A stretch of DNA of 64,000 bases from Sympetrum striolatum (taxonomy: Eukaryota; Arthropoda; Insecta; Odonata; Libellulidae), in assembly GCA_947579665.1 (NCBI GenBank), contig OX388350.1:83099152-83163151 (forward strand), read 5' to 3'. The position numbers were made by a program, and so were the translations under genes. Position 1 is the first letter of the stretch, and every line of letters begins with the position of its first letter. Positions 43,063 through 55,941 of the stretch are shown piece by piece. A model generated the notes under the pieces. The model had not been told where the DNA came from. It was given only the letters and a program-made list of their open reading frames with translations, and did no database searches.

Positions 43063-46000
43063 TCAGCATCGTTTGGCCTTGCTAGGCTTTGCTTGGCTTC
43101 ACTTGGCTTCGCTTGGCTTCGCTTGGCTACGGTTGACTTCGCTTGGCGTCGCTTGGCTTCGCCCTGCTTCGCTTGGCCTCGCTTGGCTTCGCTTGCTTCG
43201 CTTGGCTTCGCTTGGTTTCGCTTGGCTCCGCTAGGCTTCGCTTGGCTTCGCTTGATCTGTTTTTGTTGCTTGTTTCCTTTCATACATCGATAAAATGACG
43301 AAAATTTAGTAAAATAGAGGAAAAAAATTGAAATTACGCTAAGAAGGCAAGATTGAGGGAAAAATTGAAATTTCGGTGAAATTATCCGTTTTCGTTCCTT
43401 TCTTCGATCATATAAAGATAAAATGACGAAAATTAAGGCAAAATAAAGGAAAAAATTTGAAATTTCGCTAAAAATTATCCGTTTTCGCTACTTTTTTCGA
43501 TATTATCTGAGAGAAAATGACGAAAATTAGAGAAAAAGAATTGAAATTTCGCAAAAATATTTGTTTTAGTTGCTTTTATCGATCTTATCTCTATAACATT
43601 AAAGCAAAATAAAGGGAAAAATTGTGATTTCACTAAATATTTACGTTTTCGTAGCCTTTTAAGATCATATATCGATTAAAAGATAAAAATTAGGGCAAAA
43701 TTGAGGAAAAATATCGAAATTTCGGTAAAATGATCCGTTTTCGTAGCTTTTTTCGATCATATCTTTATAAAATGAAGAAAGTAAGTAAAAACAGAGGAAA
43801 AAAAAAGAATTTTCCTTAAAATTATCCATTTTCGTTGCTTTTTTCCATCATATCTCGATAAAATAACGGAACGTAAGTCAAAATAGAGGCAAAAATTTTA
43901 AATTTCGCTAAAAATTATCTGTTAATTATATATGGAGTCGGACTCCATAAGTCGATTAGAGGAATTGACCTCATAGAGACGATATCGGGTCATCGATTTC
44001 GGGTAATCAACCATGGGTGATCGAACTGCGGTCATTGTCCTTATGTCATCGACCTCGGATCATCTGTCTCAAGTTATCGACCTAGGGTAATCGACCTAGT
44101 GTCATTGACCTCGGGTATTAGACTTCGTGTGATTGACCTTGGGTCATCGACCTAGGATCATTGACCTCGGGTCATCGACCTAGGATCATTGACCTCGGGT
44201 CATCGACGTAGGTTCATTGACATTGACATATATGCTGTTTGTCATCCCGGAGTGGACCTCCCGGTGTCGAAATCCCTGAGTTGACCTCCCAGAGTCGAAC
44301 TCTCGGATTCGACCTCCCGGAGTCGACATCCCGGAGTCTACCTCCTGGAGTCTACCTCCCGGAGTCGACATCCCGGAGTCGACTTCCTGGAGTCGACAAC
44401 CCGGAGTCGGCCTCTTGAATTCGACCTCCTGGAGTCGACATCCCGGAGTCGAGCTCCCGGAGTCGGACTTCTGGAGTCGACCTCCCAGAGTTGACCTCCC
44501 GGAGTCGACCTCCCGGAGACGACCTCCCGGAGTCGACCTCCCAGAGTCGACCTCCCGGAGTCGACCTTACGGAGTTGACATCCCGGAGTCGACTTCTCTT
44601 TATGGTTCTCCCTGAATTGACCTCCCGTAATTGACCTCCCGGAATCGACCGCAACGTGTAGTTCTCGGGTCATTGACCTCGGGTCATTGACCTCGGGTCA
44701 TTGACCTCGGGTCATTGACCTCGTGTCATTGACCTTGGGTCATCGACCTAGGATCATTGACCTCGGGTCATCGACCTAGGATCATTGACCTCGGGTCATC
44801 GACGTAGGTTCATTGACATTGACATATATGCTGTTTGTCATCCCGGAGTGGACCTCCCGGTGTCGAAATCCCTGAGTTGACCTCCCAGAGTCGAACTCTC
44901 GGATTCGACCTCCCGGAGTCGACATCCCGGAGTCTACCTCCGGGAGTCGACCTCCCGGAGTGGACCTCCCGGAGTCGACCTCCCGGAGTTGACTTCCCGG
45001 AGTCGACCTCCCTGAGTCGACCTTACGGAGTTGACCTCCCGGAGTCGACTTCTCTTTATGGTCCTCCGTGAATTGACATCCGGTAATTGACCTCCCGGAA
45101 TCTACCACAACGTGTCGTTCTCAGGTCATTGACCTCGAGTCATCGAATTGGGGTAATTGATCTTGGGTCATCGATCTCGGATCATCTGTCTCAAGTAATC
45201 GAATAGGGTCATTGAACTAGTGTAATTGACCTCGGGTATTTGACTTCGCGTGATTGACCTCGGGTCATCGAAATCGATTCGTTGACCTCGAGTCATCTAC
45301 CTGGGTCATCTCGATTAAAACGCGAAAAGAAGGGCAAAATAAAAAAAACAAATTGAAATTTCGTTAATTTATCCGTTTTCGTTGATTTTTCAATTTTATC
45401 GCCAAAAAAGCATGATTGAGGAAAAAAATTGATATTTTGGTGAAATTCCCCGTTTTCGTTCCTTTCTTCGATAATATCCTGATAAAATGACGAAAATTAT
45501 GGCAAAATAAAGGAAAAAATTTGAAATTTCGCAAAAAATTATCCGTTTTCGCTGCTTTTTTCGATATTATCTGAGAGAAAATGACGAAAATTAGAGGAAA
45601 AGAATTCATCCCGGCTAAAAATTCGTCTAAAACAGATTAAAAATCGTCAAAATAGCTAAAACTGTTCAGCTACTGCTAGAAATCGTAAATTAACGTAAGA
45701 AAACGTCAAAATAGCTAAAAAATCGTCAAGACAGTTTAAAATAGTCTCAAAAAGCTAAAAATCGGTAATAAATGCTAAAAACTCGTCAAAACAGCTAAAA
45801 CAATCCTCAAAATAGCTAAAAAATCCTAAAAAATTGCTGAAAAATCGTATAAAACTTTTCAGATACAGCTAGTAAAACATAAAACAACGTTATAAAACGT
45901 TGAAAAAACAAAAATTCGTAATACAGCTTAAAAAAATCGTCAAAATAGATAAAAATCGTCTAAAACATATAAAAATCCGTAATAAATGCTAAAATTTCGT

Positions 46001-46224
46001 AAATAAGTTCTAAAAATTCCTTTAAAAATAGCAAAACAATCGTCAAAATAGCTAAAAATCCTTAAGAACAATAAATAAATCGTCATTACAATTAAAACCA
46101 GCGAATAATTCATAAAAAAAGTGTCAAAAAAGCTAAAAAATCCCCAAAAAAGCTTATAAATTACATATAAAGGCCTTACAATCGTCTTAAACAGATGAAA
46201 AATCGTGAAAATAGCTAAAACTTG
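43063..46224. repeat. Full unit C
   Basis: S1 43063-43253, S3 43254-43930, palindrome 43931-43949, S4 to 44240, S5 44245-44660, S4 to 44838, a second S5 44840-45118, S4 45120-45312, S3 45313-45608, S2 45609-46224. The S4-S5 part is duplicated with a shift of about 595 bp. Confidence 0.9.
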
Positions 46225-49200
46225 TCAGCTTCGTTTGGCTATGCTAGGCTTTGCTTGGCTTCGCTTGGCTTCGCTTGGCTTCGCTTGGCTTCGCTTGGCT
46301 TCGCTTGGCTTCGCTTGGCTTCGCTTGGCTTCGCTTTGCTTCGCTTTGCTTCGCTTAGCTTCACTTGGTTTCGCTTGGCTTCGCTAGGCTTCGCTTGGCT
46401 TCGCTTGATCTGTTTTTGTTGCTTGTTTCCTTTCATACATCGATAAAATGACGAAAATTTAGTAAAATAGAGGAAAAAAATTGAAATTACGCTAAGAAGG
46501 CAAGATTGATGGAAAAAATTGAAATTTCGGTGAAATTATCCGTTTTCATTCCTTTCTTCGATCATATATCGATAAAATGACGAAAATTAAGGCAAAATAA
46601 AGGAAAAAATTTGAAATTTCGCTAAAAATTATCCGTTTTCGCTGCTTTTTTCGATATTATCTGAGAGAAAATGACGAAAATTAGAGAAAAAGAATTGAAA
46701 TTTCGCAAAAATATTCGTTTTAGTTGCTTTTATCGATCTTATCTCTATAACATTAAAGCAAAATAAAGGGAAAAATTGAGATTTCACTAAATATTTACGT
46801 TTTCGTAGCCTTTTAAGATCATATATTGATTAAAAGATAAAAATTAGGGCAAAATTGAGGAAAAATATCGAAATTTCGGTAAAATGATCCGTTTTCGTAG
46901 CTTTTTTCGATCATATCTTTATAAAATGAAGAAAGTAAGTAAAAACAGAGGAAAAAAAAAGAATTTTCCTTAAAATTATCCATTTTCGTTGCTTTTTTCC
47001 ATCATATCTCGATAAAATAACGGAACGTAAGTCAAAATAGAGGCAAAAATTTTAAATTTCGCTAAAAATTATCTGTTAATTATATATGGAGTCGGACTCC
47101 ATAAGTCGATTAGAGGAATTGACCTCATAGAGACGATATCGGGTCATCGATTTCGGGTAATCAACCATGGGTGATCGAACTGCGGTCATTGTCCTTATGT
47201 CATCGACCTCGGATCATCTGTCTCAAGTTATCGACCTAGGGTAATCGACCTAGTGTCATTGACCTCGGGTATTAGACTTCGTGTGATTGACCTTGGGTCA
47301 TCGACCTAGGATCATTGACCTCGGGTCATCGACCTAGGATCATTGACCTCGGGTCATCGACGTAGGTTCATTGACATTGACATATATGCTGTTTGTCATC
47401 CCGGAGTGGACCTCCCGGTGTCGAAATCCCTGAGTTGACCTCCCAGAGTCGAACTCTCGGATTCGACCTCCCGGAGTCGACATCCCGGAGTCTACCTCCT
47501 GGAGTCTACCTCCCGGAGTCGACATCCCGGAGTCGACTTCCTGGAGTCGACAACCCGGAGTCGGCCTCTTGAATTCGACCTCCTGGAGTCGACATCCCGG
47601 AGTCGAGCTCCCGGAGTCGGACTTCTGGAGTCGACCTCCCGGAGTCGACCTCCCGGAGTCGACCTCCCGGAGACGACCTCCCGGAGTCGACCTCCCAGAG
47701 TCGACCTCCCGGAGTCGACCTTACGGAGTTGACATCCCGGAGTCGACTTCTCTTTATGGTTCTCCCTGAATTGACCTCCCGTAATTTACCTCCCGGAATC
47801 GACCGCAACGTGTAGTTCTCGGGTCATTGACCTCGGGTCATTGACCTCGGGTCATTGACCTCGGGTCATTGACCTCGGGTCATTGACCTCGTGTCATTGA
47901 CCTTGGGTCATCGACCTAGGATCATTGACCTCGGGTCATCGACCTAGGATCATTGACCTCGGGTCATCGACGTAGGTTCATTGACATTGACATATATGCT
48001 GTTTGTCATCCCGGAGTGGACCTCCCGGTGTCGAAATCCCTGAGTTGACCTCCCAGAGTCGAACTCTCGGATTCGACCTCCCGGAGTCGACATCCCGGAG
48101 TCTACCTCCTGGAGTCTACCTCCCGGAGTCGACATCCCGGAGTCGACTTCCTGGAGTTGACAACCCAGAGTCGGCCTCTTGAATTCGACCTCCTGGAGTC
48201 GACATCCCGGAGTCCAGCTCCCGGAGTCGGACTTCTGGAGTCGACCTCCCGGAGTTGACCTCCCGGAGTCGACCTCCCGGAGACGACCTCCTGGAGTCGA
48301 CCTCCCAGAGTCGACCTCCCGGAGTCGACCTTACGGAGTTGACATCCCGGAGTCGACTTCTCTTTATGGTTCTCCCTGGATTGACCTCCCGTAATGACCT
48401 CCCGGAATCGACCGCAACGTGTAGTTCTCGGGTCATTGACCTCGGGTCATTGACCTCGGGTCATTGACCTCGGGTCATTGACCTCGTGTCATTGACCTCA
48501 TTCCATTGACCTCGGGTCATCGACATCGGTTCGTTGACCTCGAGTCATATACCTAGGTCATCTCGATTAAAAGGCGAAAAGAAGGGCAAAATTAAACAAA
48601 CAAATTGAAATTTCGTTAATTTATCCGTTTTCGTTGATTTTTAAATTTTATCGCCAAAAAAGCATGATTGAGGAAAAAAATTGAAATTTTGGTGAAATTC
48701 TCCGTTTTCGTTCCTTTCTTCGATCATATCCTGATAAAATGACGAATACTATGGCAAAATAAAGGAAAAAATTTGAAATTTCGCAAAAAATTATCCGTTT
48801 TCGCTGCTTTTTTCGATATTATCTGAGAGAAAATGACGAAAATTAGAGGAAAAGAATTGAAATTTCGCAAAAATATCCGTTTTCGTTGCTTTTTTCGATA
48901 TTATCTGAGAGAAAATTACGAAAATTAGAGGAAAAGAATTCATCCTGGCTAAAAATTCGTCTAAAACAGATTAAAAATCGTCAAAATAGCTAAAACTGTT
49001 CAGCTACTGCTAGAAATCGTAAATTAACGTAAGAAAACGTCAAAATAGCTAAAAAAATCGTCAAGACAGTTTAAAATAGTCTCAAAAAGCTAAAAATCGG
49101 TAATAAATGCTAAAAACTCGTCAAAACAGCTAAAACAATCCTCAAAATAGCTAAAAAATCGTAAAAAATTGCTGAAAAATCGTATAAAACCTTTTCAGTT

Positions 49201-49562
49201 ACCGCTAGAAAAACATAAAACAAAGTTATAAAACGTTAAAAAAACAAAAATTCGTAATACAGCTTAAAAAAATCATCAAAATAGCTATAAATCGTCTAAA
49301 ACATATAAAAATCCGTAATAAATGCTAAAAATTCGTAAATAAATTCTAAAAATTCCTTAAAAAATAGCAAAACAATCGTCAAAATAGCTTGAAATCCTTA
49401 AGAACAATAAATGAATCATCATTACAGCTAAAAACAGCGAATAATTCATAATAAAAGTGTCGAAAAAGGTAAAAAAAATCCCCAAAAAAGCTTATAAATT
49501 ACATATGAAGGCCTTACAATCGTCTTAAACAGATGAAAAATCGTGAAAATAGCTAAAACTTG
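46225..49562. repeat. Full unit D
   Basis: S1 46225-46406, S3 46407-47084, palindrome 47085-47103, S4 to 47393, S5 47395-47817, S4 to 47998, S5 48000-48425, S4 48427-48562, S3 48563-48945, S2 48946-49562. The palindrome-to-S5 part is almost identical to unit C. Confidence 0.9.
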
Positions 49563-52330
49563 TCAGCTTCGTTTGGCTTTGCTAGGCTTCGCTTGGCTTC
49601 GCTTGGCTTCGCTTGGCTTCGCTAGGCTTCGCTAGGCTTCGCTTGGCTTCGCTTGATCTGTTTTTGTTACTTGTTTCCTTTCATACATCGATAAAATGAC
49701 GAAAATTTAGTAGAATAGAGGAAAAAAATTGAAATTTCTCTAAGAAGGCATGATTGAGGGAAAAAATTGAAATTTCGGTGAAATTATCCGTTTTCGTTCC
49801 TTTCTTCGATCATATATCGATAAAATGACGAAAATTAAGGCAAAATAACGGAAAAAATTTGAAATTTCGCTAAAAATTATCCGTTTTCGCTGCTTTTTTC
49901 AATATTATCTGAGAGAAAATCACGAAAATTAGAGAAAAAGAATGTAAATTTCGCAAAAATATCCGTTTTAGTTGCTTTTATCGATCTTATCTCTATAACA
50001 TTAATGCAAAATAAAGGGAAAAATTGAGATTTCACTAAATATTTACGTTTTCGTAGCCTTTTAGGATCATATATCGATTAAAAGATAAAAATTAGGGCAA
50101 AATTGAGGAAAAATATCGAAATTTCGGTAAAATGATCCGTTTTCGTTGTTTTTTTCGTTCATATCTCGATTAAATGAAGAAAATTAAGGCAAAAAAGGGA
50201 AAAAATTTAAAATTTGAGTAAAATAGTCCGTTTTCGTAGCTTTTTTCGATCATATCTTTATAAAATGAAGAAAGTAAGTAAAAATAGAGGAAAAAAAAGA
50301 ATTTTCCTTAAAATTATCCGTTTTCGTTGCTTTTTTCCATCATATCTCGATAAAATGACGGAACGTAAGTCAAAATAGAGGCAAAAATTTTAAATTTCGA
50401 AAAAATTATCTGTAAATTATATATGGAGTCAGACTCCATAAGCCGATTAGAGGAATTGACCTCATAGAGACGATATCGGGTCATCGATTTCGGGTAATCA
50501 ACCATGGGTGATCGAACTGCGGTCATTGTCCTTATGTCATCGACCTCGGATCATCTGTCTCAAGTTATCGACCTAGTGTCATTGACCTCGGGTATTTGAC
50601 TTCGGGTGATTGACCTTGGGTCATCGACTTATGATCATTGACCTCGGGTCATCGACCTAGGATTATTGACCTCGGATCATTGACCTCGGGTCATCGACGT
50701 AGGGTCATTGACATTGACATATATACTGTTTGTCATCCCGGAGTGGACCTCCCGGAGTCGAAATCCCTGAGTTGACCTCCGAGAGTCGAACTCTCGGATT
50801 CGACCTCCCGGAGTCGACATCCCGGAGTCTACCTCCTGGAGTCTACCTCCCGGAGTCGAGATCCCGGAGTCGACCTCCTGGAGTCGACATCCCGGAGTCG
50901 GCCACCTGGAGTCGACCTCCTGGAGTCGACATCCCGGAGTCGACCTCCCGGAGTCGGATTACTGGAGTCGACCTCCCGGAGACGACCTCCCGGAGTCGAC
51001 CTCCCAGAGTCGACCTCCCGGAGTCGACTTCTCTTTATGGTTCTCCCTGAATTGACCTCCCGTAATTGACCTACCGGAATCGACCGCAACGTGTCGTTCT
51101 CGGGTCATTGACCTCGAGTCATTGACCTCGTGTCATTGACGTCGGGTCATTGACTTCGGGTCATTGATCTCGTGTCATTGACCTCGTGTCATTGACCTTG
51201 GGTCATTGACCTCGGGTCATTGACCTTGGGTCATTGACCTCGGGTCATTGACCTCGTGTCATTGACCTCATTCCATTGACCTCGGGTCATCGACATCGGT
51301 TCGTTGACCTCGAGTCATATACCTAGGTCATCTCGATTAAAAGGCGAAAAGAAGGGCAAAATTAAACAAACAAATTGAAATTTCGTTAATTTATCCGTTT
51401 TCGTTGATTTTTAAATTTTATCGCCAAAAAAGCATGATTGAGGAAAAAAATTGAAATTTTGGTGAAATTCTCCGTTTTCGTTCCTTTCTTCGATCATATC
51501 CTGATAAAATGACGAATGCTATGGCAAAATAAAGGAAAAAATTTGAAATTTCGCAAAAAATTATCCGTTTTCGCTGCTTTTTTCGATATTATCTGAGAGA
51601 AAATGACGAAAATTAGAGGAAAAGAATTGAAATTTCGCAAAAATATCCGTTTTCGTTGCTTTTTTCGATATTATCTGAGAGAAAATTACGAAAATTAGAG
51701 GAAAAGAATTCATCCCGGCTAAAAATTCGTCTAAAACAGATTAAAAATCGTCAAATTAGCTAAAACTGTTCAGCTACTGCTAGAAATCCTAAATTAACGT
51801 AGGAAAACGTCAAAATAGCTAAAAAATCGTCAAGACAGTTTAAAATAGTCTCAAAAAGCTAAAAATCGGTAATAAATGCTAAAAACTCGTCAAAACAGCT
51901 AAAACAATCCTCAAAATAGCTAAAAAATTGTAAAAAATTGCTGAAAAATCGTATAAAACCTTTTCAGTTACAGCTAGAAAAACATAAAACAAAGTTATAA
52001 AACGTTAAAAAAACAAAAATTCGTAATACAGCTTAAAAAAATCATCAAAATAGCTATAAATCGTCTAATACATATAAAAATCCGTAATAAATGCTAAAAA
52101 TTCGTAAATAAATTCTAAAAATTCCTTAAAAAATAGTAAAACAATCGTTAAAATAGCTAAAAATCCTAAAGAACAATAAATAAATCGTCATTACAGCTAA
52201 AAACAGCGAATAATTCATAATAAAAGTGTCGAAAAAGCTAAAAAATCCCCAAAAAAGCTTATAAATTACATATGAAGGCCTTACAATCGTCTTAAACAGA
52301 TGAAAAATCGTGAAAATAGCTAAAACTTGT
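49563..52330. repeat. Full unit E
   Basis: S1 49563-49653 (short), S3 49654-50420, palindrome 50422-50440 (centre A instead of G), S4 to 50733, S5 50735-51095, S4 51097-51330, S3 51331-51710, S2 51711-52330. Confidence 0.9.
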
Positions 52331-55300
52331 CAGCTTCGTTTGGCTTTGCTAGGCTTCGCTTGGCTTCACTTGGCTTCGCTTGGCTTCGCTTGGCTTCGCT
52401 TGGCTTCGCTTGGCTTCGCTTGGCTTCGCTTGGCTTCGCTTGGCTTCGCTTGGCTTCGCTTGGCTTCGCTTGGCTTCGCTTGGCTTCGCTTGGCTTCGCT
52501 TGGCTTCGCTTGGCTTCGCTAGGCTTCGCTAGGCTTCGCTAGGCTTCGCTAGGCTTCGCTTGGCTTCGCTTGATCTGTTTTTGTTGCTTGTTTCCTTTCA
52601 TACATCGATAAAATGACGAAAATTTAGAAAATAGAGAAAAAAAATTGAAATTTCGCTAAGAAGGCATGATTGAGGGAAAAAAATGAAATTTCGGTGAAAT
52701 TATCCGTTTTCGTTCCTTTCTTTGATCATATTGACATATTGTCATTGATAAAATGACGAAAATTAAGGCAAAATAACGGAAAAAATTTGAAATTTCGCTA
52801 AAAATTATCCGTTTTCGCTGCTTTTTTCGATATTATATAAGAGAAAATCACGAAAATTAGAGAAAAAGAATGTAAATTTCGCAAAAATATCCGTTTTAGT
52901 TGCTTTTATCGATCTTATCTCTATAACATTAATGCAAAATAAAGGGAAAAATTGAGATTTCACTAAATATTTACGTTTTCGTAGCCTTTTAGGATCATGT
53001 ATCGATTAAAAGATAAAAATTAGGGCAAAATTGAGGAAAAATATCGAAATTTCGGTAAAATGATCCGTTTTCGTTGTTTTTTTTCGTTCATATCTCGATT
53101 AAATGAAGAAAATTAAGGCAAAAAAGGGAAAAAATTTAAAATTTGAGTAAAATAGTCCGTTTTCGTAGCTTTTTTCGATCATATCTTTATAAAATGAAGA
53201 AAGTAAGTAAAAATAGAGGAAAAAAAAAAGAATTTTCCTTAAAATTATCCGTTTTCGTTGATTTTTTCCATCATATCTCGATAAAATAACGGAACGTAAG
53301 TCAAAATAGAGGCAAAAATTTTAAATTTCGAAAAAATTATCTGTAAATTATATATGGAGTCAGACTCCATAAGTCGATTAGAGGAATTGACCTCATAGAG
53401 ACGATATCGGGTCATCGATTTCGGGTAATCAACCATGGGTGATCGAACTGCGGTCATTGTCCTTATGTCATCGACCTCGGATCATCTGTCTCAAGTTATC
53501 GACCTAGTGTCATTGACCTCGGGTATTTGACTTCGGGTGATTGACCTAGGGTCATCGACCTAGGATCATTGACCTCGGGTCATCGACCTAGGATCATTGA
53601 CCTCGGGTCATCGACCTAGGATCATTGACCTCGGATCATTGACCTCGGGTCATCGACGTAGGGTCATTGACATTGACATATATACTGTTTGTCATCCCGG
53701 AGTGGACCTCCCGGAGTCGAAATCCCTGAGTTGACCTCCGAGAGTCGAACTCTCGGATTCGACCTCCCGGAGTTGACATCCCGGAGTCTACCTCCTGGAG
53801 TCTACCTCCCGGAGTCGAGATCCCGGAGTCGACCTCCTGGAGTCGACATCCCGGAGTCGGCCACCTGGGGTCGACCTCCTGGAGTCGACATCCCGGAGTC
53901 GACCTCCCGGAGTCGGATTACTGGAGTCGACCTCCCGGAGTCGGCCACCTTGAGTCGACCTCCTGGAGTCGACATCCCGGAGTCGACCTCCCGGAGTCGG
54001 ATTACTGGAGTCGATATCCCGGAGTCGACCTCCCGGAGTCGGATTACTGGAGTCTACCTCCCGGAGTTGACCTCCCAGAGTCGACCTCGCGGAGTCGACT
54101 TCTCTTTATGGTTCTCCCTGAATTGACCTCCCGTAATTGACCTACCGGAATCGACCGCAACGTTTCGTTCTCGGGTCATTGACCTCGGGTCATTGACCTC
54201 GTGTCATTGACCTCGGGTCATTTACTTCGGGTCATTGACCTCGTGTCATTGACCTCGTGTCATTGACCTCGGGTCATTGCCCTCGGGTCATTGACCTGGG
54301 GTCATTGCCCTCGGGTCATTGACCTCGTGTCATTGACCTCATGCCATTGACCGCGGGTCATCGACATCGGTTCGTTGACCTCGAGTCATATACCTAGGTC
54401 ATCTCGATTAAAAGGCGAAAAGAAGGGCAAAATTAAAAAAAACAAATTGAAATTTCGTGAATTTATCCGTTTTCGTTGATTTTTAAATTTTATCGCCAAA
54501 AAAGCATGATTGAGGAAAAAAATTGAAATTTTGGTGAAATTCTCCGTTTTCGTTCCTTTCTTCGATCATATCCTGATAAAATGACGAAAATTATGGCAAA
54601 ATAAAGGAAAAAATTTGAAATTTCGCAAAAAATTATCCGTTTTCGCTGCTTTTTTCGATATTATCTGAGAGAAAATGACGAAAATTAGAGGAAAAGAATT
54701 GAAATTTCGCAAAAATATCCCTTTTCGTTGCATTTTTCGATATTATCTGAGACAAAATGACGAAAATTAGAAGAAAAGAATTCATCCCGGCTAAACTTTC
54801 GTCTAAAACAGATTAAAAATCGTCAAAATAGCTAAAACTGTTCAGCTACTTCTAGAAATCGTAAATTAACGTAAGAAAACGTCAAAATAGCTAAAAAATC
54901 GTCATGACAGTTTAAAATAGTCTCAAAAAGCTAAAAATCGGTAATAAATGCTAAAAACTCGTCAAAACAGCTAAAACAATCCTCAAAATAGCTAAAAAAT
55001 CGTAAAAAATTGCTGAAAAATCGTATAAAACCTTTTCAGTTACAGCTAGAAAAACATTAAACAATGTTATAAAACGTTAAAAAAACAAAAATTCGTAATA
55101 CAGCCTAAATAAATCATCAAAATAGCTATAAATCGTCTAAAACATATAAAAATCCGTAATAAATGCTAAAAATTCGTAAATAAATTCTAAAAATTCCTTA
55201 AAAAATAGCAAAACAATCGTCAAAATAGCTAAAAATCCTTAAGAATAATAACTAAATCGTCATTACAGCTAAAAACAGCGAATAATTCATAATAAAAGTG

Positions 55301-55400
55301 TCGAAAAAGCTAAAAAATCCCCAAAAAAGCTTATAAATTACATATGAAGGCCTTATAATCGTCTTAAACAGATGAAAAATCGTGAAAATAGCTAAAACTT
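52331..55400. repeat. Full unit F
   Basis: S1 52331-52571, S3 52572-53350, palindrome 53353-53371 (centre A, as in unit E), S4 to 53693, S5 53695-54170, S4 54172-54400, S3 54401-54780, S2 54781-55400. Units E and F share the variant palindrome and are sister copies. Confidence 0.9.
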
Positions 55401-55941
55401 GTCAGCTTCGTTTGGCCTTGCTTGGCTTCGCTTGGCTTCGCTTGGCTTCGCTTGGCTTCGCTTGGCTTCGCTTGGCTTCGCTTGGCTTCGCTTGGCATCG
55501 CCTGGCTTCACCTGGCTTCACCTGGCTTCGCTCGGCTTCGCTCGGCTTCGCTCGGCTTCGCTCCGCTTCGCTTTGCTAAATTATAGCTAAAAATTGTAAA
55601 GAACGGCTACAAAATCGTCAATACAGCAAAAAAATTGTAAATAAAGGCTTTAAAATCGTCTTTAACAGCTGAAGCATTCGTCAAAACCAGCGAAAAAATC
55701 GTCAAAGCAGCTGAAAATGGTCTCAAAAAGCTATAAAATCGTCAAAACAGTTAACAAATTGTAATGAAAGGTTATAAAATCGGCTTAAACAGCAAATCAA
55801 TCGTCAAAATAGCTAAAAATCCTTAAGAACAATAAATAAATCGTAAAAAAAGCTCAAAAATAGTGAATAATGGATAATAAAGCGTGCAAACAGCTAAAAA
55901 TCCCAAAAGCAAATAATAATTCGTACATAAATCCTAAAAAA

